A DNA stretch of 64,000 nucleotides, taken from NCBI RefSeq assembly GCF_026241095.1, contig NZ_JAPFGB010000015.1:62001-126000 (forward strand). The letters run 5' to 3'. The stretch is from Saccharopolyspora sp. NFXS83 (lineage in GTDB: Bacteria > Actinomycetota > Actinomycetes > Mycobacteriales > Pseudonocardiaceae). Shown piece after piece: positions 22,651 to 31,575 of the stretch; positions within the stretch are counted from its first letter, which is position 1; each line of letters begins with the position of its first letter. The notes below the pieces were generated by a model. That model was not told the origin of the DNA. It searched no databases and saw nothing but the letters and a program-made list of their open reading frames with translations. A program made the position numbers and the translations under genes.

Positions 22651-23607
22651 GTGGTACCCACCCCCATCACCGTGCGTGTCCCGGCCAAGGTGAACCTGCA
22701 TCTGTCGGTCGGCGATGCTCGCCCGGACGGCTACCACGAGCTGGTCACCGTCTTCCAGGCGTTGTCGCTCACCGATGAAGTGACGGTGCAGACCGCCGAC
22801 GAACCCGGCATCGAGGTGCACGGCGAAGGCGCCGACTCGGTGCCGACCGGGCCCAGCAACCTCGCGTGGACCGCCGTCCGCCTGCTCGCCGAACACTCCG
22901 GGCGCGACCCGGAGGAACCCGGCGTGCGGCTCTCGATCCGCAAGGGCATCCCCGTCGCGGGCGGCATGGCGGGCGGCAGCGCCGACGCCGCCGCCTCGCT
23001 GCTGGCGCTGAACACCTTGTGGCGCCTGGAGATCGGGCGCGACGAGCTCAGCGACATCGCCGCCAAGATCGGCAGCGACGTGCCGTTCTCCCTGCAAGGC
23101 GGCACCGCGCTCGGAACCGGTCGTGGTGAGCGGCTGGTGCCGGTGCTGGCCCGGCACACCTTCCACTGGGTGATCGCGCTGGACCGGCGCGGACTCGAAA
23201 CGCCCGGCGTCTACGGCGAACTGGACCGGCTGCGCGGCGACACCGGCCCGCACGGCGTCGGTGAGGTCGAACCCCTCCTGGAGGCGCTGGCCTCCGGTGA
23301 TCCGCGGCAGCTGGCGCTGCTGCTGGGCAACGACCTGCAGTCCGCGGCCGTGTCGCTGCGGCCGAACCTGCGCCGCACGCTGCGCGCGGGCGTCGAGGCG
23401 GGCGCCCTGGCCGGGATCGTGTCCGGCTCCGGACCGACCTGCGCCTTCCTGTGCACCGACAACGACGCCGCGGTCCGGGTGGCCGCCGAGCTCTCCGGTG
23501 CGGGCGTCTGCCGCACCGTGCGGGTCGCGCAAGGCCCGGTGCCCGGCGCCCGGATCGTCAGCGACGAACGCGCGGACCGGCCGACCCCGCCCCAGGTCCA
23601 CGCCTGA
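22651..23607 (+). CDS. ispE: 4-diphosphocytidyl-2-C-methyl-D-erythritol kinase
   Basis: 318 residues, GHMP kinase of the non-mevalonate (MEP) isoprenoid pathway. It phosphorylates CDP-ME at the 2-hydroxyl. Motifs: substrate-binding [22 protein letters not shown] at the N-terminus, the ATP-binding glycine loop [21 protein letters not shown] near residue 105, [16 protein letters not shown], and the third GHMP motif [13 protein letters not shown] near 255. GTG at 22651 is preferred since AGGAG lies 8 bases upstream; GTG at 22642 would overlap it. It leads a run with an ABC-F ATPase and an acyl-AMP ligase. Confidence 0.95.
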   Translation: MVPTPITVRVPAKVNLHLSVGDARPDGYHELVTVFQALSLTDEVTVQTADEPGIEVHGEGADSVPTGPSNLAWTAVRLLAEHSGRDPEEPGVRLSIRKGIPVAGGMAGGSADAAASLLALNTLWRLEIGRDELSDIAAKIGSDVPFSLQGGTALGTGRGERLVPVLARHTFHWVIALDRRGLETPGVYGELDRLRGDTGPHGVGEVEPLLEALASGDPRQLALLLGNDLQSAAVSLRPNLRRTLRAGVEAGALAGIVSGSGPTCAFLCTDNDAAVRVAAELSGAGVCRTVRVAQGPVPGARIVSDERADRPTPPQVHA

Positions 23608-23644
23608 TCCACCCCTCACGTTCCTCTGGAGATCAACACCCCCG

Positions 23645-25432
23645 ATGGCGAACCTGATCAATCTCGAATCGGTGAGCAAGAGCTACGGAGTGCGACCGCT
23701 GCTGGACGGCGTCTCGCTCGGCATCAACGAAGGCGAACGCATCGGGGTCGTCGGCCTCAACGGCGGTGGCAAGACGACGCTGCTGGAAGTCCTCTCCGGA
23801 GCGGAGGCCCCCGACTCCGGCCGGGTCAGCCACTCCCGCGACACCCGGATGGCCGTGGTCACCCAGCGCACCGAGCTCCCGCCCGAATCGACCGTGCGCA
23901 ACGCGGTGCTGGACCCGCACGGGTTCACCGCCGAACACGAGTGGGCGGCCGACGCGAGAGTGCGATCGGTGCTCACCGGGCTCGGCATGACGCGGCTCGG
24001 GCTCGACACGCCCGTCGTGAACTTCTCCGGCGGGGAACGCCGCCGCGTCGCGCTGGCCGCGGCCCTGGTGCGCGACCTGGACGTGCTGGTGCTCGACGAA
24101 CCGACGAACCACCTCGACGTCGAAGGGGTGCGCTGGCTCGCCGACCACCTGCTGTCCCGCCGGTGCGCGTTAGTGATCGTCACGCACGACCGCTGGTTCC
24201 TGGACACCGTCTGCAACCGCACCTGGGAGGTCACCCAGGGCAAGGTCGAGCAGTACGAAGGCGGTTACGCGGACTGGATCTTCGCGCGGGCTGAGCGCAA
24301 CCGGCTCGCCCAGCAGGCCGAGGACAAGCGCCAGAACCTGGCGCGCAAGGAACTCGCCTGGTTGCAGCGCGGTGCGAAGGCGCGCACCTCCAAGCCGCGC
24401 TACCGGGTCGAGGCCGCCGAAGCGCTGATCGCCGACGTCCCGCCGGCGCGGGACACCGTGGAACTCGTGAGCTTCGCCAAGCGGCGGCTCGGCAAGACCG
24501 TGATCGACCTCGAAGACGTGGACCTGCGGATCGCGGACCGGACGCTGCTCAGCGGGCTGACCTGGCAGGTCGGGCCCGGCGACCGGATCGGCGTCGTCGG
24601 GGTCAACGGCTCCGGGAAGACCACGCTGCTGCGGCTGCTGGCCGGTGAGCGCGAACCGGACGGCGGCACCCGCCGCGAAGGCACCACGGTGCGGCTCGCC
24701 CACCTCACGCAGGAACTGCACGACCTGCCCGGCGACTGGCGCGTGCTCGAAGCCATCGAGGACGTGGCGGAGCGCGTGCAGCTCGGCAAGTACGAGCTCA
24801 CCGCCTCCCAGCTCGGCGAGCGGTTCGGGTTCGGCAAGGGCCGCCAGTGGACGCCGGTCGGCGACCTCTCCGGCGGGGAGCGCCGCCGCCTGCAACTGGC
24901 GCGGCTGCTGATGGGCGAGCCGAACGTGCTGGTGCTCGACGAACCCACGAACGACCTCGACATCGACACGCTGCAGCAGCTCGAAGACCTGCTCGACGGT
25001 TGGCCGGGCACGCTGGTGGTCGTGTCGCACGACCGCTACCTGGTGGAGCGGGTGTGTGACAAGGTCGTCGCGCTGTTCGGCGACGGCAAGCTCAGCGACC
25101 TCGTCGGCGGCATCGAGGAGTACCTGCAGCGGCGCAGCTCGCTGCTGTCGGCCGACGGCGGCGCCGTCGGCAAGCAGGCCGAGGACGTCGTGGCGGCCAA
25201 GTCGAACAAGCTCTCCGGAGCGGAGGACCGGGCCGCGCGCAAGGACCTCGCGAAGCTGGAGCGGCAGCTCGACAAGCTCGGCCAGCGCGAGGAGAAGCTG
25301 CACGTCGAACTCGCTGAGGCGGCCACCGAACCGAGCCGCTTGCAGAGCCTCAACGCGGACCTGCGGTCCCTCCAGCAGGAGAAGGACGACGTGGAAGCGC
25401 GCTGGCTCGAACTCGCCGACCAGCTGGACTGA
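23645..25432 (+). CDS. ABC-F family ATP-binding protein
   Basis: 595 residues, two ABC cassettes in one chain without membrane helices. First: GLNGGGKTTLLE, FSGGERRRVALA, VLDEPTNHLD. Second: GVNGSGKTTLLRLL, LSGGERRRLQLA, VLDEPTNDLD. The linker between them (about 225-285, ERNRLAQQAEDKRQNLARKELAWLQ...) is the ABC-F P-site arm, and a C-terminal coiled coil (KLERQLDKLGQREEKLHVELAEA) follows. ABC-F proteins bind the ribosomal E site and act in translation factor roles or antibiotic resistance; this Uup/EttA-like form is more likely a translation factor. It begins 38 bases after ispE and is probably co-transcribed. Related ATPases occur near ispE in other actinobacteria. Confidence 0.9.
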   Translation: MANLINLESVSKSYGVRPLLDGVSLGINEGERIGVVGLNGGGKTTLLEVLSGAEAPDSGRVSHSRDTRMAVVTQRTELPPESTVRNAVLDPHGFTAEHEWAADARVRSVLTGLGMTRLGLDTPVVNFSGGERRRVALAAALVRDLDVLVLDEPTNHLDVEGVRWLADHLLSRRCALVIVTHDRWFLDTVCNRTWEVTQGKVEQYEGGYADWIFARAERNRLAQQAEDKRQNLARKELAWLQRGAKARTSKPRYRVEAAEALIADVPPARDTVELVSFAKRRLGKTVIDLEDVDLRIADRTLLSGLTWQVGPGDRIGVVGVNGSGKTTLLRLLAGEREPDGGTRREGTTVRLAHLTQELHDLPGDWRVLEAIEDVAERVQLGKYELTASQLGERFGFGKGRQWTPVGDLSGGERRRLQLARLLMGEPNVLVLDEPTNDLDIDTLQQLEDLLDGWPGTLVVVSHDRYLVERVCDKVVALFGDGKLSDLVGGIEEYLQRRSSLLSADGGAVGKQAEDVVAAKSNKLSGAEDRAARKDLAKLERQLDKLGQREEKLHVELAEAATEPSRLQSLNADLRSLQQEKDDVEARWLELADQLD

Positions 25433-25560
25433 TCCCGTCCGCCGCGCCCGTTCCCGGAGCGGGTCCGGGCGTTCGGGGCAAGGGCGGTGCGCCGGTTTCC
25501 CCGTCCGATTAGGCGGTGAGACGGTTCCGGTGGTCTCGCGGCGGACGTAATGTGCGTCAC

Positions 25561-27225
25561 ATGAGTCGGTTCGTGGACGGGATCGTGGCCTCGGCGCTCG
25601 ACTGCGGCGGGGAAGGAGGCCGGGGTCTCGTCACCGGTGAGCCCCGGCAGGGGCGGCGCCGCACCTGGGCCCAGGTGCACGACGAGGCCCGGCGCATCGC
25701 CGCGGCGCTCGTCGAATCGGTCCGGCCCGGCGCCGCCGTCGCGGTGCTCGCCGCCGACCCGGGGCTGATCGCTCCCGCCGTGCAAGGCGGCTGGCTGGCC
25801 GGGAACAGCGTGACCATGCTGCACCAGCCGACCCCGCGCACCGACCTCGCCCGGTGGGCGCAGGACGCGGTGCGGGTGCTGGGCGTGGTCGACGCCGAGC
25901 TGGTGCTGCTGGGCTCGCCGTTCGAACCGCTCGCCGACCTGCTGCGCGCCCACGGCATCCGGTACCGCGACCTCGCGGAGCTCGCCGCGCACCCGGAGGC
26001 GCTGGAACAGCCGGTGCCCACCGGTGAGGACGCGGCGGCGCTGCTGCAACTGACCAGCGGCTCCACCGCCGACCCGAAGGCCGTGCGGATCACCCACGGC
26101 AACCTGCGCGCCAACACGACGGCGATGGTCACCTCCGCCCGGCTCGACCCGGTGCGCGACGTCGCCGTGTCCTGGCTGCCGCTGTTCCACGACATGGGCC
26201 TCGTCGGCACCCTCGTCGTGCCGATGTCGATCGGGATGGAAGCGGTGCAGGTGACCCCGACGGACTTCCTCACCGCGCCGCTGCTGTGGCCGAAGCTGAT
26301 CAGCAAGTACGGCGGTACCGTGACCGCCGCGCCGAACTTCGCCTACGCCGTCACGGCACGCCGGATGGCCGGGGCGGAGGACGGCGCGTTCGACCTGTCG
26401 GGGCTGCGGTTCGCGCTCAACGGGGCGGAACCCGTCGACACCGGCGCGGTGCGGGCCTTCACCGAGGCGGGGGCCCGCTTCGGGCTCGCGGAGACGGCGA
26501 TGGTGTGCGCCTACGGCATGGCGGAGGCGACGCTGGCGGTGTCGTTCGCCGCGCTGAACCAGCCGGTGCGGGTAGACACCGTCTCCTCCGACGCGCTGGA
26601 ACGGCGGCGCCGAGCCGAGCCCGCAGCCGGCGGCGAGGAGGGCGGCACCCGGTCGTTCGCGCTGCTGGGCCGCGCGCTGCCGGGGATGGAGATCCAGGTC
26701 GTCGACGACGAGGGCGCCGAGCTGGGGGAGCGGGAGGTCGGCGGGCTGCGCATCCGCGGCGCGGCCGTCACCCCGGGCTACCTCACGGCGGACGGGCCGG
26801 TGGCGGCCCGGGACGCGGACGGCTGGCTCGACACCGGCGACGACGGCTACCTCACCGACGGCGAGGTCGTCATCTGCGGCAGGCGCAAGGACGTGATCAT
26901 CATGGGCGGGCGCAACATCTACCCGGTGGACATCGAACGCGCGGCCGGTGAGGTCGCCGGGGTCCGCGCGGGCAACGCGGCGGCCGTCCGGCTCGACGCG
27001 GGCAGTCGCCGGGAGCGGTTCGCGGTGGTCCTCGAATCGAAGACCGCGGGCACCCTCGAAGAGGAGAAGGCGCTGCGCGGCGCCGTGGCCTCCCAAGTCG
27101 CTCGCGCCGTGGGGGCGCGCCCGGCGGCCGTGGTCGTCCTGCCGCCGGGAACTCTCCCGAAAACCCCCTCCGGCAAGCTCAAACGAGCAGCCACCGCAGC
27201 TCTGGTGCCGACGGGGTCGAACTAG
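25561..27225 (+). CDS. Fatty-acyl-AMP/acyl-CoA ligase (FadD-type, Rv1013/pks16-like position)
   Basis: 554 residues, adenylate-forming enzyme. ATP-binding motif LTSGSTADPKAVRITHGN near residue 165; YGMAEATLAVSF, the A5-type motif, near 320; TGDDGYLTDGEVVICGRRKD near 430 with the hinge; and the catalytic Lys in PKTPSGKLKRA near the C-terminus. It activates a fatty acid with ATP. No carrier-protein domain is attached. ATG at 25561 has no clear ribosome site; GTG at 25516 in frame is an alternative that would add 15 residues of poor quality. The position between ispE and pth matches Rv1013 (pks16), and the acyl chain is unknown. Confidence 0.85.
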   Translation: MSRFVDGIVASALDCGGEGGRGLVTGEPRQGRRRTWAQVHDEARRIAAALVESVRPGAAVAVLAADPGLIAPAVQGGWLAGNSVTMLHQPTPRTDLARWAQDAVRVLGVVDAELVLLGSPFEPLADLLRAHGIRYRDLAELAAHPEALEQPVPTGEDAAALLQLTSGSTADPKAVRITHGNLRANTTAMVTSARLDPVRDVAVSWLPLFHDMGLVGTLVVPMSIGMEAVQVTPTDFLTAPLLWPKLISKYGGTVTAAPNFAYAVTARRMAGAEDGAFDLSGLRFALNGAEPVDTGAVRAFTEAGARFGLAETAMVCAYGMAEATLAVSFAALNQPVRVDTVSSDALERRRRAEPAAGGEEGGTRSFALLGRALPGMEIQVVDDEGAELGEREVGGLRIRGAAVTPGYLTADGPVAARDADGWLDTGDDGYLTDGEVVICGRRKDVIIMGGRNIYPVDIERAAGEVAGVRAGNAAAVRLDAGSRRERFAVVLESKTAGTLEEEKALRGAVASQVARAVGARPAAVVVLPPGTLPKTPSGKLKRAATAALVPTGSN

Positions 27226-27243
27226 GCGCCGACGCCGAACGGG

Positions 27244-27819
27244 TCAGTGGAACCGGTTCTGCGCGGGTTCCAGGCCGTCGGCCGCCAGCGCTTCGACGGC
27301 GTCGGCGCAGAGGTCCACGAAGTACCCGAGGTCCTTGCGCTCCGCGCCGGAGAAGTCCTTGAGCACGTAGTCGGCCGGATCCATCCGCCCGGGCGGCCGG
27401 TCCACGCCGAACCGCACCCGCAGGTATTCCTTGGTGCCCAGGGACTTGGTGATGGACCGCAGTCCGTTGTGCCCGTTCTCGCCGCCGCCGCGCTTCAACC
27501 GGACGGTGCCGTAGGGCAGGTCCAGCTCGTCGTGCACCACGATCAGCGACTCGGGCGTGACCTTGTAGAACTTCGACGTCCCCGCGACGGGGCCGCCGGA
27601 GAGGTTCATGAACGACCGGGGCTTGGCCAGCACCACCCGGCGAGCGCCCAACCGTCCTTCGACGACGTCGGAGCCCGCTTTGTGCGCCTTGAACTTGCCG
27701 CCGATGCGGGCCGCGAGCTCGTCGGCGACGAGGAAGCCCACGTTGTGCCGGTTGCCCTCGTAGCGCGGGCCGGGGTTGCCGAGGCCGACGATCAAGGTGG
27801 GCGCTTCAGGAGTGGTCAC
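27244..27819 (-). CDS. pth: Peptidyl-tRNA hydrolase
   Basis: 191 codons. It releases peptides from dropped-off peptidyl-tRNA. Catalytic His25 in NRHNVGF, the substrate-contacting Asn of FMNLSG and the Asp of VHDELDLP are all present; [11 protein letters not shown] and [14 protein letters not shown] follow as in the family. The GTG start has GGAG 5 bases upstream. It lies downstream of rplY on the same strand, with a hairpin between the two, the same pair order as in mycobacteria (Rv1014c-Rv1015c). Confidence 0.96.
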   Translation of the reverse strand: MTTPEAPTLIVGLGNPGPRYEGNRHNVGFLVADELAARIGGKFKAHKAGSDVVEGRLGARRVVLAKPRSFMNLSGGPVAGTSKFYKVTPESLIVVHDELDLPYGTVRLKRGGGENGHNGLRSITKSLGTKEYLRVRFGVDRPPGRMDPADYVLKDFSGAERKDLGYFVDLCADAVEALAADGLEPAQNRFH

Positions 27820-27865
27820 CAGGCTCCATCCTCGGAAGGGGAGTCACGACGGGTGGAGCCGCAGA

Positions 27866-27896
27866 GGCCGGGGTGCGGCATCGCCGCACCCCGGCC
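27866..27896 (-). terminator. Terminator/attenuator hairpin between rplY and pth
   Basis: A perfect 13-bp stem (27866-27878 with 27884-27896), loop CATCG, 20 bases after the rplY stop on the minus strand. pth may be transcribed by read-through or from its own promoter. Confidence 0.7.
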
Positions 27897-27916
27897 ACCG
27901 GCCCGACGTCGTGGGC

Positions 27917-28549
27917 TCAGGACTCCGAGGCGGTCGTGCCCTCGGACTCGTCCTCGACGACGCCCGCACCCTCGGCGTCGATCTCGGACTCCATGTCCTC
28001 GGCGCTCGGCGCGTCGCTGATGTGGGCCACCAGCACCTCGGCGTCAGCCGACAGCGTGACGCCGCTGGGCAGCTTCACGTCGGAGGCGTGGATCTGGGCG
28101 CCGCCCTCGGCGCCGTCGATCGACACCTCGAACTGCTCGGGGATGTGCAGCGCCTCGGCCTCGACCTCGAGCTCGTTGAGGGTCTGGGTGACCAGGGTGC
28201 CGGAAACGGCGTCGCCGACCAGCACGAGCGGGACGTTGACGGTGACCTTCTCGCCACGCTTGACCAGCAGCAGGTCGACGTGCTCGATGTAGTTCTTGAT
28301 CGGGTGCGCGGTGACGGTCTTGGTCAGCGCCAGCTCGTTGGCGGAGCCCGCGACCTCGAGGGTCAGCACCGCGTTCTGCCCGTTGTCGCGGACGGCGCGG
28401 GCGAACTCGATCGCGGGCAGCGACAGGTGCTTGGGGTCGGAGCCGTGACCGTAGAGCACCGCAGGGATCTTGCCGGCGCGGCGGGTGCGGCGGGCGGCGC
28501 CTTTACCGAACTCGGTGCGCGGTTCGACGGAAATACGTACCTCGGACAC
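27917..28549 (-). CDS. rplY: 50S ribosomal protein L25 with TL5/CTC domain
   Basis: 210 residues. The N-terminal L25 domain (1-95: SEVRISVEPRTEFGKGAARR, AVLYGHGSDPKHLSLP, HVDLLLVKRGEKVTV) binds 5S rRNA. The C-terminal TL5 domain (about 100-185: VGDAVSGTLVTQTLNELEVEA) and an acidic tail rich in E, D and S make it the long CTC form, general-stress-linked in some bacteria. GTG at 28549 is preferred since AGGAG lies 9 bases upstream; longer in-frame starts give Arg/Pro-rich noise. It is followed by a terminator hairpin. Confidence 0.95.
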   Translation of the reverse strand: MSEVRISVEPRTEFGKGAARRTRRAGKIPAVLYGHGSDPKHLSLPAIEFARAVRDNGQNAVLTLEVAGSANELALTKTVTAHPIKNYIEHVDLLLVKRGEKVTVNVPLVLVGDAVSGTLVTQTLNELEVEAEALHIPEQFEVSIDGAEGGAQIHASDVKLPSGVTLSADAEVLVAHISDAPSAEDMESEIDAEGAGVVEDESEGTTASES

Positions 28550-28822
28550 GGTGGTGCACTCCTCGTGACGTCGGGCGGAAATGAAACTGGTCGGCGGCCT
28601 GCGGCGGCGGGTGTGCCACTGGCGTGGGCGGCGCGTACCGGAATGGGGCGGCACCTGGTGCGAACGGCACCGGCGGCGTCCTTCGCGTCCACGAGGGCGA
28701 ACACCGAGCCGCCGCGTCGATCACGCCGGGTGGAAGGAACCCGGCCTCGCCGAGGCAACCCGAACAGTTTAGAGCCTGCTTTCCCGGGGTGCGCCGCCCG
28801 GGTGGTGCTGAGGGGGTCGGGC

Positions 28823-29194
28823 CTAGTCGCGGGCGGCGTCGTAGTCGGCGCGCGAGGCGACCACTTCGGCCATGTGCGCCTCGGCCCAGTCGGTGATGGC
28901 CTGGATGGGAGCGCGCAGCGAGTGGCCGAGTTCGGTGAGCTCGTAGTCCACCCGCGGCGGTACTTCCGCGTGCACCGCGCGGCTGAGCAGGCCGTCGCGC
29001 TCCATCGCTCGCAAGGTCTGGGTGAGCACCTTCGGCGCGACGCCGCCGATGGCCGCGCGCAGCCGGGTGAAGCGCATCGGACCGGACGCCAGGTGCAGCA
29101 CGATCAGCGACGTCCACCGGTCGCCGACCCGGTCGAGCACCGCGCGGGTGGGGCAGGCGGGGTCGTACACGTTCGGGACCAGGTTGGTAACCAT
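28823..29194 (-). CDS. HxlR-family transcriptional regulator
   Basis: 123 residues from ATG 29194. Typical HxlR winged helix: CPTRAVLDRVGDRWTSLIVLHLASGPMRFTRL, then IGGVAPKVLTQTLRAMERDGLLSR and the wing VDYELTELGHSL. The single Cys in DPACPTR is at the position used for thiol or quinone sensing in some HxlR proteins. TATAAG lies 6 bases before this ATG, so the transcript is probably leaderless and a GTG at 29221 (nine codons earlier) is less likely. It is divergent from an NAD(P)-binding protein gene, its probable target. Confidence 0.9.
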   Translation of the reverse strand: MVTNLVPNVYDPACPTRAVLDRVGDRWTSLIVLHLASGPMRFTRLRAAIGGVAPKVLTQTLRAMERDGLLSRAVHAEVPPRVDYELTELGHSLRAPIQAITDWAEAHMAEVVASRADYDAARD

Positions 29195-29208
29195 GAGGTA
29201 CTTATAGC

Positions 29209-29218
29209 ACTTTGAAGT
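29209..29218. promoter_or_regulatory. Candidate HxlR site in the divergent spacer
   Basis: ACTTTGAAGT has 4-bp inverted arms (ACTT, AAGT). It overlaps the spacer of the regulator's promoter (-10 TATAAG on the minus strand at about 29205-29200). GGTAACC-type sequences flank it on both sides (near 29186 and 29233). Confidence 0.35.
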
Positions 29219-29272
29219 CACTGATTACCAAAGGTTACCGTCGAGGTCAGGTTCTGGATCGAGGAGGTTTTC

Positions 29273-29920
29273 ATGCGGATCGTTCTGTTCGGTGCCACGG
29301 GTTACGCGGGTGGCCGGATCCTGGAGGAGGCCCTGTCGCGCGGCCACGAGGTCGTCGGGGTCGCCCGCGACGTGAGCGGGCTGGCCGACGGCGGCGGGCT
29401 CACCGCGCGGGCGGGCTCGATGCACGACCCGGACTTCGTGGTCGACGTGACGCGGGACGCGGACGCGGTGCTGATCGCGACACCGGGACGTCCGCTGGAG
29501 GGCGGCAAGAAGCTGCTCGACGCGGTGCCGACGCTGCTCGGCGCCGCGCGCGAGAACGGCTTCCGGCTGGGCGTCGTCGGCGGCGCGGGCAGCCTCCTGG
29601 TGGCCGAGGGCGGTCCGCGGGTGATCGACACCCCGGAGTTCCCGGACGAGTTCAAGCCGGAGGCGAGCTCGCACGCGAAGGTGCTGGACGCGCTGCGCGA
29701 GGCCCCGCAGGACGTGGACTGGTTCTACGTGAGCCCGCCCGCGGTGTTCGGCTCCTACGCGGCGGGGGAGCGCACCGGCACCTACCGAGTCGGCGGGGAC
29801 CTGCTGCTGTCCGACGCCGACGGGAGCTCGACGATCGGCGGTGACGACTACGCGCTCGCGTTCGTCGACGAGCTGGACCGGCCCGCGCACCGCCGCACCC
29901 GGTTCACGGTCGCGTACTGA
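29273..29920 (+). CDS. NAD(P)-binding SDR-like oxidoreductase (NmrA/YwnB type)
   Basis: 215 residues, Rossmann fold. The NAD(P) motif is at the very N-terminus (VLFGATGYAGGRILEEALSRG), followed by the R of VVGVARD. There is no Tyr-xxx-Lys catalytic pair of classical SDRs, as expected for PF13460 proteins; VGGAGSLLVAEGG and VSPPAVFGSYAAGERTGTYR are typical of that family. It may act as a flavin/quinone-related reductase or a redox sensor. ATG has GGAGG 5 to 6 bases upstream. The divergent HxlR gene is the usual partner of such genes in actinobacteria. Confidence 0.87.
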   Translation: MRIVLFGATGYAGGRILEEALSRGHEVVGVARDVSGLADGGGLTARAGSMHDPDFVVDVTRDADAVLIATPGRPLEGGKKLLDAVPTLLGAARENGFRLGVVGGAGSLLVAEGGPRVIDTPEFPDEFKPEASSHAKVLDALREAPQDVDWFYVSPPAVFGSYAAGERTGTYRVGGDLLLSDADGSSTIGGDDYALAFVDELDRPAHRRTRFTVAY

Positions 29921-30172
29921 CCGCTCGCTCCGGAGGTGCGGAGGAGCTCCTCGGTGACCGCGGCGCGAGGGCACCGGTCCGGCCACGTTGATCGCGCTCA
30001 GGCATGGTTCCACCGGACCGGTGTCACCCGCGGCAGTGAGTGATCCGCGCGGCATCGGCGGAAAGTGCTCACTCTGCGCCGGACGCCACAGAACCGCTGG
30101 AAGCACAAGCCACCGTCACGGTTTGGTCGCTTGCGGATGACCGCCGCCTGACTCGGCGATAGTTTGACGCGC

Positions 30173-31489
30173 ATGTCCGCTGACACGAGCTCTGATCCCG
30201 GCTCCGAGAGCACCGCCGCCGGCCCCCCGGAGGTCGAACCGGCCACCGGCTGGGCCCGGTTCAAACAGGTCGGGCCGGGCGTCATGGCCGCCGCCACCGG
30301 CGTCGGCGCGGGCGACCTGGTCGCGACCATGGTGGCCGGAGCCCGCTACGGCTACGCGCTGTTCTGGGCGATCTTGGTCGGCACGATCTTCAAGCTGGCG
30401 CTCGGCGAAGCGGTCGGCCGCTGGCACCTCGGCGGCGAGCGCACCATGCTCTCCGGCTGGCGTTCCCTCGGCCGGTGGGCGACCACCTACTTCGGCGTCT
30501 ACATCGTGATCTGGGGCTTCGTCTACGGCGCCACCGCGATGTCGGCCTCGGCGCTGCCGCTGAACGCGCTGTTCCCGGTGCTGCCGGTCGGCGGCTGGGC
30601 CGTCGTGTGCGGGCTGCTGGGGATCGCGCTGGTCTGGTTCGGCCGCTACGCCGTGCTGGAGAAGATCATGACCGTGCTGGTGGGGGTCATGTTCGTGACC
30701 GTCGTCGGTACCGCGATCCTGGTCGGGCCGAACCTTCCCGAGCTGGGCAAGGGCCTGGTCCCCACGCTGCCGGACGGCTCGGTGGCCTACGTGCTCGGCC
30801 TGATGGGGGGCGTCGGCGGCACCATCACGATGGCCGCCTACGGCTACTGGACCTTCGCCAAGGGCTGGCGGACGCCGAAGTGGCTGCCGATCATGCGGAT
30901 GGACAACGCGGTCGGCTACGTCACCACCGGGATCTTCGTGGTGGCGATGCTGGTGGTCGGCGCGGAGATCCTGCTCGGGCAGGACCTCACCGAGAGCGAC
31001 AAGGGGCTGCTCAACCTCGGCGACGTGCTCGCCGCCGACTACGGCCAGTGGGCCCGGATCCCGTTCCTGGTGGGCTTCTTCGCCGTCGCGTTCAGCTCGG
31101 TGATCGGCGTGTGGAACGGCGTGAGCCTGCTGTTCGCCGACTGGTGGCGGACCTGGCGGTTGCCGAAGGACACGCCTGTGGAGACCGCGGCGGCCTACGA
31201 CCACAAGGCGGGCATGCACAGCGCCCCGTACCGGATCTACCTGCTGTGGCTGACGTTCCCGCCGATGCTGCTGCTGATCTTCAGCAAGCCGTTCCAGCTG
31301 ACCTTGGTCTACGGCGTGCTCGGCGCGTTGTTCATGCCGTTCCTGGCGGGCACGTTGCTGGTGCTGCTGAACTCGCGCTCGATGATGCCCGCCGCGCACC
31401 GCTCCCGGTGGCTGTCGAACACGCTGCTCACGCTGTGCCTGTTGCTGTTCGTCGGGGTGGCGGTCAACGAGCTGGTCGGCTTGCTCTGA
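30173..31489 (+). CDS. Nramp-family-like membrane transporter lacking the canonical metal motifs
   Basis: 438 residues with about 11 membrane helices over the whole length, Nramp (PF01566) fold by pattern: GPGVMAAATGVGAGDLVATMVAGARYG opens helix 1 and NAVGYVTTGIFVVAMLVVGAEILLG lies mid-chain. The canonical metal-binding DPGN of helix 1 is replaced by GAGD, and the MPH-type motif of helix 6 is replaced by a region around ITMAAYGYW. So it may carry something other than Mn/Fe, or bind metal in a changed way. ATG at 30173 is chosen over a TTG nine bases earlier. The 250-base gap before it shows no clear riboswitch. Followed by a nitroreductase gene on the same strand. Confidence 0.8.
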   Translation: MSADTSSDPGSESTAAGPPEVEPATGWARFKQVGPGVMAAATGVGAGDLVATMVAGARYGYALFWAILVGTIFKLALGEAVGRWHLGGERTMLSGWRSLGRWATTYFGVYIVIWGFVYGATAMSASALPLNALFPVLPVGGWAVVCGLLGIALVWFGRYAVLEKIMTVLVGVMFVTVVGTAILVGPNLPELGKGLVPTLPDGSVAYVLGLMGGVGGTITMAAYGYWTFAKGWRTPKWLPIMRMDNAVGYVTTGIFVVAMLVVGAEILLGQDLTESDKGLLNLGDVLAADYGQWARIPFLVGFFAVAFSSVIGVWNGVSLLFADWWRTWRLPKDTPVETAAAYDHKAGMHSAPYRIYLLWLTFPPMLLLIFSKPFQLTLVYGVLGALFMPFLAGTLLVLLNSRSMMPAAHRSRWLSNTLLTLCLLLFVGVAVNELVGLL

Positions 31490-31575
31490 TCGGTCGCCAC
31501 CGATTCGGAACGGGTTCCGGAATGCTGGAAGTTTCAAATGCGTTGGGCGGAGAAACCCCGAGCAAGGAAGTGATC

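Noticed and set aside
29921-30172. Possible Mn or Mg riboswitch before the Nramp-like gene
   Set aside because: No recognisable yybP-ykoY or M-box core could be found; the gap is simply noted as lacking a clear element.
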